Part shown: positions 44,701-53,159 of the stretch, in pieces
How positions within the stretch are numbered: the first letter of the stretch is position 1
How the letters are laid out: each line of letters starts with the position of its first letter
Source: Harmothoe impar
Lineage: Eukaryota; Annelida; Polychaeta; Phyllodocida; Polynoidae
Length of the DNA: 64,000 bases
Reading direction: 5' to 3'
NCBI GenBank assembly: GCA_947462335.1
Contig: OX381707.1
Span: forward strand, 86,921,606-86,985,605
The notes under the pieces: model-generated
Told to the model about the DNA's origin: nothing
Database searches by the model: none
The model's input: only the letters and a program-made list of their open reading frames with translations
Translations under genes and position numbers: made by a program

Positions 44701-47700
44701 TCCTTTAAAACTCATGCAGGAGCTGATCAACATGATCCGGGCGGAGGCAGAACAGGGTCGGTTCCCGGTCGTCAAGATCTGTGCCCGTTTTACGGCAGCC
44801 AGCGACGTCCTCCTGTCTCCCTCCTACGCCGGGAACACCGCCAGGGGCGGCAGTGGTACGTGCTCTTAAAAATACTTATTTTTATTATTTGTTTAACTTT
44901 TTCCCTCTATTGTTATTTTAACATCAAGAAAACTTCCACCAAGAAATCTAAATCCGGTTCCATTGAAATGCACTGAAATCTGGTTCATTGTTCGTTTAAT
45001 TAATTTCATAACCTCATTTTCCTCATTTTATACAAATGCTGAACCTTAACATTCTTTCAGATTGCTTTTTAGATAGGGACCCATATGGTACATGAAAGAA
45101 AGAATATTAACTGAGTGAAAAAGGTGACTTGTGACTTTGTCCACAGGTGTCAATGAGAACTTTTGATAAGGATAAATACATCTACGTTGTCAAAAAAGGC
45201 TATGAAATATATATATGATATTTGTATTATGCCTTCCATGTGAAAACAAGATGCATTTATACAGGGAAACAGTTTTCTGCCAAATAATAATTTCCTCCAA
45301 TCATATATGTCGTCAAGGGGAGAGATATCATATTTTCTACATGTTATATCTCATGGGAAATAACAAAATGTTTTTTTGAAAGTTACAAAATGTGTCTCTT
45401 ACATCAAACCAGGTTAACATATTCCCAGTGATACAGACATCTCGTGCCACTGTCTCCAATACAGTACCTCAATGTCTGTTAGTTTGTGTAAACCCACACC
45501 AGAGGGCAGCACTGCGTGGGTGAATGGGAAATGTTAGTTCTCTCACCGGGCATGAGGGGGCAGCAGGGGCAGGTAGCCGCTATTGACTGGTGCATGGGGA
45601 CTGGGCTGCTCCCAACAGGTTAATGTGAAGAAAACCTGAGTGTAAGGGTTAGATAAGGGACAGCGTGAGTGTAAGGATAAGATAAGGGACAGTGTGCCTC
45701 AGAACTACTCTATGATCACCATTGGTTGTCCTTAATTTATTGTGAATCCCCTGATGTGATATAAGCCTTTTTTATGTCATTTTCCTAACGCCTCATAATG
45801 ACTGAAAGTGATGCTGGATAGTAACTTACCAGGATTGTATTGTTACATGAAGCTGCTCCTGTCTTAATGTGATGTGTGGTGCATGACATCATGATGACCA
45901 ATGATAAATCAGATTACTTAACCCTTCGAAGCCTCATGTTGCTGTAATACATCATGCCCTTGGTCATCATGTTGCTTAAATGCATCCATGGCATCTCCAG
46001 GGATTCAAGCCTCATGCAGACTTTACATAGTTGATACACCCCAAAAGGGTCGGCGTGATGCATCAATGGAGAACCAGCGAGTTACTCGCCTGGCCTGTAT
46101 TGGTGCATCATGAAGACAAAAATGATCTTTTAGCTCCATCCGTCCTCAATGGGTTAAAGGGTTGATAGCAGTTACTTTTGTATTATCCAGGAAACAAATG
46201 CCACTTCAAGATGGAGAGTTTTCCTGGCACGGGAATATTATTTGATAACATATTAACTAACCATACTATTGCATTGAAAACAATTCATCAATTAATTATT
46301 AATTTTGTATTACATTCCAGGTAACACGTGTCACCTTGACATCGAGAGTTTCCCGGGCACGGCAGGGTGGCACCAGTTTGCGGCGGACGTGGCCTTAAAG
46401 TGGATGCAGATCCCTGGTGCCCGGCCACACTGGGGCAGACAGTGGCACTTCATACCAGGCATCGTTCAGCACCTCAAACAGGTAACAAAGGCGTTATAAT
46501 AACTCTATACTGATTCACTGAGAAATATAAAAAGGGCGTTGTAAATGGAATTTCTTTACCTAGGGGCCTAAAAATGAAGGAAAGTTTAGTTATGTAGAAT
46601 TTAGAAATCAACGAAAGTTTGGAAAATGCAATACTGACTGATTACGTTTAAATTTGATATCAAATATGTCAATGTTTGTCCATTCTATCATTTTTTGCAT
46701 TAACATTTTTCTGATGGGTGAGGTGATGGGAAACACTTAGATGAGAAAAACTCAGTTCTAGATTTCTTAACTACTCAGTTTATATACTGATGTCCACGAT
46801 GGCCATGAGGAGGGATACTCTATTTCTGCAGGCAATTTCATCTATTTAATATCATAAGTGCTCTAATAATCCCCATCAAACGAAAGAAAACAACTAAATA
46901 ACTTAAGTTTCCCTGAAGTTTTTTTCTATAAATATATCATGATCAATGCCAGTATAAGACTACATAGATGCGAAACACTCTGTTATTGAAAATCATACAT
47001 GAAGTAACAATAAAGCAATTCAAAAAAAAAAAAAAGGATGGAGGATGGATAACTTTATTGTTAATTAAGGGATGGAGGGTGGGTAACCTTTGTGTTGATT
47101 AAGGGATGGAGGGTGGGGAACTTTATTGTTAATTAAGGGATGGAGGGTGGGGAACTTTATTGTTAATTAAGGGATGGAGGGTGGGGAACTTTTGTGTTGA
47201 TTAAGGGATGGAGGGTGGGGAACTTTATTGTTAATCAAGGGATGGAGGGTGAGTAACTTTATTGTTAATTAAGGGATGGAGGGTGGGTAACCTTTGTGTT
47301 GATTAAGGGATGGAGGGTGGGTAACATTTGTGTTAATTAAGGGATGGAGGGTGGGTAACTTTGCTGTGGTGGTTTAAAGGGAAATACTGTATGTTTTATA
47401 CTGTAAATTTCTGTTATAGACATGTAAAGAAGAACTGAACCAGTTCCGCTGGATCCTGGAGGAGAAGGGTCAGGACGCCAACCACATGTTCTTTACCTCC
47501 TTCATGGAAGAGCTCCTGTACGCCCCCACGCTGCCCCCAGGGGCAATCCCCGCTCCGGCCGAGGCCCCCCCACAGCCTGTGGTAGCCTCACACCAGCAGA
47601 ACGGGTGGGCACACGCCAACGCCTTCGTGACGTCAGAGGGTCAGGTGGTGCAACCTCAGGTGGTTCAGGCTCAGGCCCCTCAGCAGCACGTCGTTCAGCA

Positions 47701-50700
47701 GGTGACAACGTTTTTTTCATTTCTTTTCCAAGATGAATCATCATAATTTGTTAATTTATGGTCTAGTCAAATTGTTTATATACCCAAAAGAGATTATTAT
47801 TGTTTCGTACCATGGTACTGGACGCATATATAGTTGAGTCAGAAATGCACTAATCTGGTGCCAAATCAAAATGAAAATTTTAAAACTCAGTTCCTCTTTA
47901 TACGAGTTTGTTTCCTAAAAGACTAGTATCATGGGTCCCTAAAACCATTACAGGGAAAGGTTAACTCCCAGGAGGTCTGTCTTTACCAGTTGTCAAATGT
48001 AATCTGAATTTAATATTATGGACATTAGACCCAAAATACCAAACCATGGGTAAAATGTAAAAAAGATATCGCAGAAACAGAACCATCGCTATAAAGTCAA
48101 AACAATCCCAAATCCTGCAGCAGCCCGTGGTACAGCAGGCAGCAGTGCAGGAACCTCCCGGGTTATTTGGCAACCAGCAGCCACAAGTCATCCAACAACA
48201 GGCGGTACAGCAGCAACCTATGGTACGCTATACAGACTAACTTTTTACCCGATTACAGCTGATTTTATGTACTTTGACCAATTGTAATATTATGTCATGT
48301 TACCGGTACTCGTAAGTAGTTTTAATCGAAAACTGTGATATTGAATAATGCTGTGATAATCGTCATTTACATCTATATATAGTCACAAACTAACTGTTGC
48401 AAATAATGTTTGTCTGCCTGTATTTTCCACTATCCATTTCAAATCATTTATAAGATACGCATTGAATGTTTCTCTGCGTAGACGCATATATAACTGATGA
48501 AAACCATTGTATTACAAATAAGGAGACCCTATCAAATCAGTATCATTTTCTTAACATATTGAATGATCGAAGGTAGACTGTAACAATGAGACTAAGCAAA
48601 GGCTAATAAAGGTTAAATTGTTTCATAAATAAACAGCAAGTGGTACAACAGCCTCCTGTGATACAGCAGCAGCAGCAGCAGGTGGTGATACAACAGGCAC
48701 CTGCAGGCAAACAGCAGATCGTGGTAAACCAGAACGGGCAGCAGGTCATACAGGTTGGTGTGTTTGTTTTATGGGAACATTCCACTGACTGAATTGGCTG
48801 TGATTCTGTTGGTTGGAGAAGATTCGTCCGTAAGTTTAACATTGCAAACTTTCGTCTGATGGAGGAAGCACGGCCGACCTACCTTAGTGGAAAACACTCT
48901 TTACATGGTATCTGAGCCAATACAACCAATACAAACAATAAGTAAGAATACAAGGTCTGATTGCTGCTGGATAACTCCCTGTGCTTTGACTAGACTGAAT
49001 CTTGTTCAAGATCTACTTTCATTGCTGAAGAGACATATTCAGTAACCTGGCAGATATACCACCCTTTTTAAAATCAGCACCAATGAATGTCTAAACTCAA
49101 TTATGCATGTATTATTCTTATATCTCAGATCTATAACTAACTACAATAGAATAGCTTCTGATACTCCTTAATGTCTTCCCTTGTCAGGTGCCCCATGGGC
49201 AGCCCGGTGAGTGGGAGCAGGTGCTGGTGCCATCCCCCGGGCACCAGCAGCAGCACCCGGCTGTGCGACACGAGTCCCGTGGCAGTAAGAAGAAGAAGTG
49301 GTGGCAGTTTGGGAGACGGCACAGCTTTGATGAAGGTCTGCAGCACCAGCACCACCAGCAGCAGCAGCAACAGGTACGAGTAGTTATTTTTTGGGAATAC
49401 AAGCTTTACTATGCTTAAAGATAGTACCGTAAATTCCCGCGTATAACCCGCATCTCGTGTATAACCCACACCCCGACTTTGAGAGAACCCTATAACCCGC
49501 ACCAGAGGTCTGAAAATTGTGATTTTAGTAATGTACTATACTACCAAAAACCCTTGTATTACCCGCACCTAGACTTTGGGAATTTTGTAGTACCCGCACT
49601 GAGGGTTTGGTTCGCGTCTAACCCGCATGTTATACACGGGAATTTACGGTACATCCGATGTGTGGGACAAAAAAATTGATTTCCTTAAAAATGAGTCAGA
49701 ATGTTCACAAATAATATATTTGATTTCCTATCTATTCCATTTCCCCTAAGTCCCTCTGATTTTGCTCTCATTGGATTTTATTGCTCAAAATATGGTCATT
49801 TTGGAATAAACGTGTGCACGCTTATATTCCCCACATTGAAAATACACTAGAAAAGCCCATGTTTAGGGGATATTGGATCCCATTGTGACCTATTAACACC
49901 CCATGATGACATTTAATTTACCTCTATTCTCTAAATACTATACTTTTAGAGTGCTTGGAATACATTCAAGCAATATTTCGAATTTGAAGAAAAATCTGAT
50001 ATACCCACTTAGGGCCATATTCAATGCTCCCCATTGGATACTATGGCCATATTCAATCCTCCCCATTGGATACTATGGCCATATTCAATGGGCTAGAAAA
50101 ATCAGTTCTTTCTTCGCTAAGTAGCTTTAAATCTAAACCTAAATGCAAATGCCAACTACATTAAAACTTCACTGCTGTATTTCAGTTTGTGGGGGCTGGA
50201 GCTATATTCCACTCAGCCTGCAGCTTTGTGGGATATGCCCCTAGCCCCCCCCCCCCCCGCCCCTCTCATGAAATACCGCAGAGACAGTATCAATGGGCAT
50301 TGGCGTTTGTCTTTATCTTTATTCTAAGACAGTTGCACTATTCCAATTCGTAGAATTATAGGGTGTCACTACAGACTAAGAACAGAAACAAACCATTTCA
50401 ATGAAAGAAAAAAATAAATGTTTTAGTTGTAAGGCAGTTTTTTAAAGAAATTCAAGAATTATGTTTCCTCTATGAATTTGTACTTCCATGTGTAAAATAG
50501 TTATACAGATTTCTACAACAAGTGCTATGGATTTTTTTTTTGTTTGTTTCATTTTGGTCACATCATTTTCATGATTTTATGTGACTGCCAAACCTTTATT
50601 TTAAACTCAAAAAGTACAATTCAATTGGAGGCTTCTTCCTGGACTAAGGAAATGGTAGAGACCCATACATGAGTATGAATAGATATAAGTGCATCTACTG

Positions 50701-52918
50701 CACTAATTTAGTGTGCAAAAGCAAGAGAAAAAAGTTTGTGCGAAGTTGACTATCTCCCCATCGCCCTTGGGGTGGTAGGTCATAGAAAATGATAAAGGAT
50801 AATGATCCTGTTGGGATAAGATGAGACAAGTTTGTTAAGTTACAATCCTAATATGGCAGATGATGCTATGTCTTTTGGCTAATAGAGCAGCAGCAGGAAG
50901 TTCTCGCGTAGTGTTTGAAGGACGTTTTAGGTGGGTGTGGTTCACTCTGATAGCACAACTTGTAGTTTGATGTCTAGGTTACTCTAGTAACTCTAGGAAG
51001 TCTGCCTATCGCTACTGTAGTAGCTCATATGAGAGGGGCTCATGGTAGATATTTGGCTTATAACTGCTACAGTTAAGGTCTCAGATATCTTATACCTGTG
51101 AGGGGCTACTCATGTAGCATTCCTAAACATGGCGCTACATCAATAATGATATTATGAAATACAACTCCATGTCTCTCCAAGGACATAAAGTTAAATTTTG
51201 CTTTTGAAATAACAGGTCATCACTGCGGCTCCCAATCAGGTTATAGTTAAAGGACCACACCACCACCACCAGCAACAACATCACCAACACCACCACCAAC
51301 AACAGCAGGTCATCATGGCCCCCCAGCAGGTACACAAGCAGCAGCACCAACAGTTCTTCAGGTAAGGACATCCAATTATTGTGACTCAGAAATGAATTTT
51401 TGAAAATGAGCCAGGATTTTTCATGAGACCCTCTTTCTGAGCAATCACTGCCCCTGGATTTCATTTGAATGTCCCCTACCCATAAATGGTTGGAGACGAG
51501 TCTTATGTTTCCACTATTGGTCAGGTCATTCGAGCGCGCCAAACTCTGTTACCCGGTAAGGGGGGCCCCCTATGTGTAGTATCTAGGCAGAGTGTGTACG
51601 TCGGTTACCACCTTTGTTTACGCCAGAGCGCCGCCCAGAGAGGTGGGACAGCTCGCTGCTCGCTTGCTTTGTGTCATATATTTATACTGTGGTTAGTTAA
51701 TATTATTATTTTGGATAGGATGGTGGTAGATGCTATGTATGGAAAATGATATGTATGTTATAGTTGTATGGTTATTCGTAATTCTGGGTGTTGGCAGGTT
51801 TAATCCAGCCCAAGTCCTTATTATGTATTGTGCTTTATTCACTATCAGAATCACCTTTAACCAATGGTTGGAGACGAGTCTCTTGTTTCCACTATTGGTC
51901 AGGTCATTCGAGCGCCCCAAACTCTGTTACCCGGTAAGGGGCGCCCCCTATGTTATGTATCTAGGCGGAGTGTGTACGTTGGTTACCACCTTTGTTTACG
52001 CCAGAGCGCCGCCCAGAGAGGTGGGACAGCTCAATGCTCGCTTGCTTTGTGTCATATATTTATACTGTGGTTAGTTAATATTATTATTATTATTATTATT
52101 TTTTTTTTTTTCTCAATTGGCTTATGTCGAGTCAATACGTATTTAATAAATAGGCAGGTTTAATCCAGCCCAAGTCCATATAATGTATTGTGCTTTATTC
52201 ACTATCAGAATCACCTTTAACCAATAATAAACTTTTACAGTATTTTAGAAACCTTTATGTAGGGTGGAAATCACATCGACCCACTTTAAAACCATTGTTC
52301 AGCAGTTGATGGCAATATTTTGTACAAATAGGTCATCAACCTCAATTGGTGGTGCCATTCTGGTACTGGATGTGGCAAGTTGCCTTGTGCCTCATAACTT
52401 CATGTTAATTTGGCAACATGCTGGACTCATGAATGTTAGTATATAGCCAGTATTGTACGTTAGGGCCACGTACATCCTGTACCAACCAGAGGTGGGTCTG
52501 GCTTTATGTTTGGTATGTTTTCTGATTGGTCTAGAACAGTGAAAAGCGTACCACACGGCCAGGTGGTACGCAAAAATGTACCACACCACCGGGTGGTACA
52601 TTTTTAATGCTTAAACAAATACAGGATCATACTTATAACGTTAGGTCGTGTAATAAATATATGTATCCCATTCTGCGGTCCCATTACTAAAGGGTGTTAT
52701 CCTATTTCAGCGCGCCCCCAGCTCAGCAGCAGATCCCGGTGGTGAAGCCGGAGAAGGCGACGCTGTACTACCCCGGTCATGGACAGCCCCAGGTGCAGGT
52801 ACAGCAGCAGCAGCAGCAGCAGGGGATGAGGCCGCAGCAGGTTATCGTGCTGGGTAAGGCACCCCAGACCATGCAGCAGCCCTGGCAGAACAAGGGGGCA
52901 GTCTTCAATGCTCAATAG
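30325..52918 (+). CDS. FAD-dependent sugar-1,4-lactone oxidase-like protein with Gln/His-rich tail, 15 exons, 832 aa
   Basis: Joining 30325-30456, 34376-34555, 35703-35858, 37340-37554, 41947-42067, 42705-42932, 43969-44097, 44720-44855, 46321-46481, 47420-47701, 48121-48222, 48637-48753, 49188-49373, 51216-51361 and 52711-52918 gives one open frame with GT-AG introns. The ATG is preceded by an in-frame TAA 12 bases upstream. Residues ~45-225 are a PCMH-type FAD-binding domain ([50 protein letters not shown]). Residues ~229-520 are the oxidase cap, with the signature [10 protein letters not shown] at 467-476. Relatives (GULO, ALO) oxidise aldonolactones to ascorbate-type products and pass electrons to O2. 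The His that binds FAD covalently in many members is absent (F72). There is no signal peptide or membrane segment, unlike vertebrate GULO. Residues ~525-832 are Gln/His-rich, which is not usual in a family of ~440 aa. Substrate unknown. Confidence 0.9.
30529..30735 (+). pseudogene. Two decayed copies of exon 1's 3' half plus donor
   Basis: Copy one (30529-30600) has ACTTTCCTGTGGGTGTGGAG, GAGTACAAGAGTGGTCT and TTAGGGTAGGT, so the donor is intact, but a deletion breaks the frame. Copy two (30661-30735) keeps ATGGGCAGCGACCGAATAC only. Both continue into intron sequence that resembles the left end of the GCATCATG family, so the duplicated unit crossed the exon border. Confidence 0.75.
31490..31531 (+). 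mobile_element. 3' terminus of a 5'-truncated LINE
   Basis: CCAGAATAAATAAAATTACA followed by ATACA repeats. This is the same kind of end as the LINE tail at 1992, with a different short tail repeat. The 5' limit could not be set. Confidence 0.45.
32285..32420. repeat. Degenerate TTTTCACGG inverted-repeat element
   Basis: TTTTCACGATTTTCACGG at the left and GTGAAAATAAGCACTTTCAC at the right resemble the complete element at 59884-60016. Confidence 0.5.
33138..33245. repeat. ~50-bp-arm imperfect hairpin
   Basis: TTATAGGTCTTGTACCAAGC ... GTGAAGGGAGC is mirrored by GCTCCCTTCAC ... GCTTGGTACTCGTCCTATAA around a 12-base loop. A MITE-like or hairpin-RNA-like structure; no family was recognised. Confidence 0.75.
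33348..33894. mobile_element. Foldback element with GTCAAAGACGGCTCCG arrays
   Basis: Two ~135-bp arms are inverted. The left arm is CAGTCTCATGAGTTTGTAAC, then four CGTCTTTGACCGGAGC units, then a spacer to AGTAAAGAAAT; the right arm is the complement (33759-33894). A third, direct half-copy sits in the spacer at 33568-33645. No reading frame. It lies in intron 1 of the oxidase gene. Confidence 0.85.
34376..34555 (+). CDS. Oxidase gene, exon 2 (start of FAD domain)
   Basis: Residues 45-104, phase 0 at both ends. It contains [14 protein letters not shown] and [11 protein letters not shown], the position where GULO-type enzymes have G-G-H-S with a flavinylated His; here Phe occupies it. Acceptor after T8C5 tract, donor GTAAGT. 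Confidence 0.93.
35703..35858 (+). CDS. Oxidase gene, exon 3
   Basis: Residues 105-156, including [18 protein letters not shown] and the flavin-binding loop [12 protein letters not shown]. Phase 0 at both ends, donor GTATGT. Confidence 0.93.
36001..36263. mobile_element. GGCCAAAAA/GTTTCAGG inverted-repeat element in intron 3
   Basis: Ends TAGGGCCAAAAAAA and TTTTTTTTGGCCTA, with inner TTTTTTCAGGTCACCCGACC and TTACCTGAAACAA also inverted. TA lies at both edges and may be the target duplication. It sits directly before the duplicated exon 3 fragment. Confidence 0.8.
36268..36356 (+). pseudogene. Decayed copy of the 3' part of exon 3 plus donor
   Basis: GGTGGAGTTGCTGACTAATG and GTCAGCACTGCTAC.CATGT, followed by GTATGT, repeat the end of exon 3 (35790-35864) in order. 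Internal deletions break the frame. Confidence 0.75.
36850..37306 (+). mobile_element. 5'-truncated LINE 3' end in intron 3
   Basis: Ends TATCCAGGATAAATAAAAG, then AAATTTC and repeated AACTTC. This nearly matches the end of the LINE at 1960-1992 (CCAGGATAAATAAATG). The left limit is approximate, and no coding part remains. Confidence 0.55.
37340..37554 (+). CDS. Oxidase gene, exon 4
   Basis: Residues 157-227 plus two bases of the next codon. HG-TG at the 3/4 junction and [20 protein letters not shown] are typical of the second half of the PCMH FAD domain. Donor GTAAGT. Confidence 0.93.
37606..37950. repeat. Two copies of a GGGCCCGTAG motif block
   Basis: 37610-37690 and 37860-37945 both carry GGGCCCGTAG, then its complement CTACGGGCCCAGACC or CTGCGGGCCCAGACC, then a GGCCATTGG-like word. 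Confidence 0.6.
40055..40165. repeat. 20-bp minisatellite in left arm of the foldback element
   Basis: About five units of GGGAAGAGACAGGAGAGGTC. It is the inverted counterpart of the array at 40900-41070. Confidence 0.85.
40900..41070. repeat. 20-bp minisatellite in right arm of the foldback element
   Basis: About eight units of ACGACCCCTACCATTTCCTC. Its complement resembles the left-arm unit, so the two arrays probably began as one sequence duplicated in inverse orientation. Confidence 0.9.
41947..42067 (+). CDS. Oxidase gene, exon 5 (the functional copy)
   Basis: Residue 228 is completed and residues 229-268 are encoded: [20 protein letters not shown], then [16 protein letters not shown]. 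Only this copy continues past LVHNNVSL into coding sequence and reaches a donor (GTGAGC). Confidence 0.92.
42607..42641 (+). pseudogene. Decayed copy of exon 6's 5' end
   Basis: CATTCCCCACATAAATGCCT, then GGAGTTCAAT, repeats ATTCCCCACAGAAACGCCTG GAGCTGAAT of the real exon start. The acceptor AG has become AT. Confidence 0.65.
42705..42932 (+). CDS. Oxidase gene, exon 6
   Basis: Residues 269-344, phase 0 at both ends: [20 protein letters not shown], then [16 protein letters not shown] and [13 protein letters not shown]. The donor is GTTAGT, weaker than the GTAAGT on the duplicate downstream. Confidence 0.92.
42992..43087 (+). pseudogene. Near-identical copy of exon 6's 3' part plus donor
   Basis: AAGTCTAAGCACTGGTTTAC through GGCCGCTTTTGAG repeats 42842-42932 with very few changes and is followed by GTAAGT, a better donor than that of exon 6 itself. 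Reading through from exon 6 to here is out of frame, so use of this donor would truncate the protein. Confidence 0.85.
43739..43802 (+). pseudogene. Exon 7 copy A, frame-broken
   Basis: It follows a good acceptor (ACATTACAG). GGTACA, then AACTACTTTGGTATGGGGGA, GTCCTACCCCCG match exon 7, but ~25 bases are missing after GGTACA and the frame is lost. Confidence 0.8.
43846..43920 (+). CDS. Exon 7 copy B, possible cassette exon
   Basis: A 25-codon open segment, [20 protein letters not shown] then PRYVM, between an acceptor (TATTACAG) and a possible donor (ATG/GTAACT), phase 0 at both ends. Against exon 7 its first 22 codons show seven synonymous and two amino-acid changes (Y to C, M to V). If used, it would insert 25 residues without shifting the frame. 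It could equally be a relic. Confidence 0.4.
43969..44097 (+). CDS. Oxidase gene, exon 7
   Basis: Residues 345-387: [20 protein letters not shown], then [15 protein letters not shown]. Phase 0 at both ends, acceptor TATTACAG, donor GTAGGT. Part of the cap/substrate domain. Confidence 0.93.
44126..44352. repeat. GAAATACAAG-family element in intron 7
   Basis: GAAATACAAGCTTTACTATG, then CTTAAGTATA, matches the left end at 12891 (reverse) and 49395. CCCATTGAATAC / GTATTCATTGGG are inverted inside. Confidence 0.6.
44720..44855 (+). CDS. Oxidase gene, exon 8
   Basis: Residues 388-432 plus one base: [20 protein letters not shown], then [19 protein letters not shown]. Acceptor CATGCAG, donor GTACGT. 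Confidence 0.92.
45917..46163. repeat. GCATCATG-family element in intron 8
   Basis: Begins TTAACCCTTCGAAGCC and ends CGTCCTCAATGGGTTAA. GCATCATGAAGACAAA lies inside. Confidence 0.65.
46191..46234 (+). pseudogene. Diverged copy of exon 9's 5' part plus acceptor
   Basis: TTTTGTATTATCCAG, then a segment encoding [14 protein letters not shown], parallels TTTTGTATTACATTCCAG and [14 protein letters not shown] of exon 9. Acceptor and frame are intact over 14 codons, but no donor is seen. Confidence 0.75.
46321..46481 (+). CDS. Oxidase gene, exon 9 (HWG motif)
   Basis: Residues 433-486: [19 protein letters not shown], then [25 protein letters not shown]-(K/R) is the conserved signature of the lactone oxidase C-terminal domain and lies at the active site in known members. 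Donor GTAACA. Confidence 0.94.
47036..47364. repeat. 34-bp minisatellite in intron 9
   Basis: Ten tandem copies of GGGATGGAGGGTGGGTAACT, then TTATTGTTAATTAA, with variants that read TTTGTGTTGATTAA. Ends ~55 bp before exon 10. Confidence 0.95.
47420..47701 (+). CDS. Oxidase gene, exon 10 (end of oxidase domain, start of tail)
   Basis: Residues 487-580. [20 protein letters not shown], then [13 protein letters not shown] closes the enzyme domain; then a Pro/Ala stretch ([20 protein letters not shown]) leads into Gln/Val repeats ([20 protein letters not shown]). Donor GTGACA. Confidence 0.92.
48121..48222 (+). CDS. Oxidase gene, exon 11 (Gln-rich tail)
   Basis: Residues 581-614, [20 protein letters not shown] then [14 protein letters not shown]. 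Phase 0 at both ends, acceptor CCTGCAG, donor GTACGC. Confidence 0.88.
48637..48753 (+). CDS. Oxidase gene, exon 12 (Gln-rich tail)
   Basis: Residues 615-653: [20 protein letters not shown], then [19 protein letters not shown]. Phase 0 at both ends. The QVV/QVI pattern continues from exons 10 and 11, as if the tail grew by repeat expansion. Confidence 0.88.
49188..49373 (+). CDS. Oxidase gene, exon 13 (basic patch in tail)
   Basis: Residues 654-715: [20 protein letters not shown], then a basic patch [20 protein letters not shown], then an HQHH and Q run. The patch could be a nuclear signal or membrane/phosphate contact; nothing in the sequence decides. Donor GTACGA. Confidence 0.87.
49425..49651. 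repeat. GTATAAGCC-family element, full copy in intron 13
   Basis: TACCGTAAATTCCCGCGTAT at the left and its complement ATACACGGGAATTTACGGTA at the right give 20-bp terminal inverted repeats with one mismatch. The inside has CCCGCACC words. About 227 bp. Confidence 0.85.
49652..49915 (+). repeat. Dispersed ~260-bp repeat, copy 2
   Basis: Direct counterpart of 5152-5412, beginning right at the edge of the preceding element. Confidence 0.8.
50026..50325. repeat. GGCCATATTCAATG block and GAAATACAAG-family relative
   Basis: GGCCATATTCAAT.CTCCCC, then ATTGGATACTAT, is repeated in tandem (50020-50090). The following 230 bp share CTGCTGTATTTC, GGGGGCTGG and CAATGGGCATTGGC words with 44126-44352. Confidence 0.55.
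51216..51361 (+). CDS. Oxidase gene, exon 14 (His/Gln run)
   Basis: Residues 716-763 plus two bases: [14 protein letters not shown], then a run of His and Gln with two or more adjacent His ([17 protein letters not shown]), then [18 protein letters not shown] His-rich run can bind metal; this is inference. Donor GTAAGG. Confidence 0.88.
51488..52226. repeat. Tandem duplication of ~370 bp in intron 14
   Basis: 51488-51864 and 51865-52226 share GGTTGGAGACGAGTCT, TCCACTATTGGTCAGGTCAT, CCAGAGCGCCGCCCAGAGAG, ATATTTATACTGTGGTTAGT and GGCAGGTTTAATCCAGCCCA in order. Long stretches are identical, so it is recent. The second copy has an ATT run. No family was recognised. Confidence 0.9.
52711..52918 (+). 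CDS. Oxidase gene, exon 15 (terminal exon)
   Basis: Completes Ser764 and encodes residues 765-832, [20 protein letters not shown], a Q7 run, and the end [12 protein letters not shown] before TAG. Acceptor CTATTTCAG. Confidence 0.9.
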
Positions 52919-52933
52919 GGGCCGATAAATAGT

Positions 52934-53159
52934 TACCGTAAATTCTCCCGTATAAGCCTAACTCGCGTATAAGCCGCACCCGACCTCGGGCCGATCCTAT
53001 AAGCCGCACCAGCGATCTGATAATGGTGACCATTAGTACTGTATCATATTAGCAAAAACTCGCGTATAAGCCTTACCCTGACTCTGGGCCGATCCTATAA
53101 GCCGCACCCCCGATCTAACTCGCGTACTAGCCACGGCTGCTACGCCAGAATTTACGGTA
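52934..53159. repeat. GTATAAGCC-family element, full copy 15 bp after the stop codon
   Basis: TACCGTAAATTCTCCCGTAT and GCCAGAATTTACGGTA are inverted; ATAAGCCGCACC words lie inside. Unless the transcript ends within 15 bases, the element is part of the 3' UTR of the oxidase gene. Confidence 0.85.
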
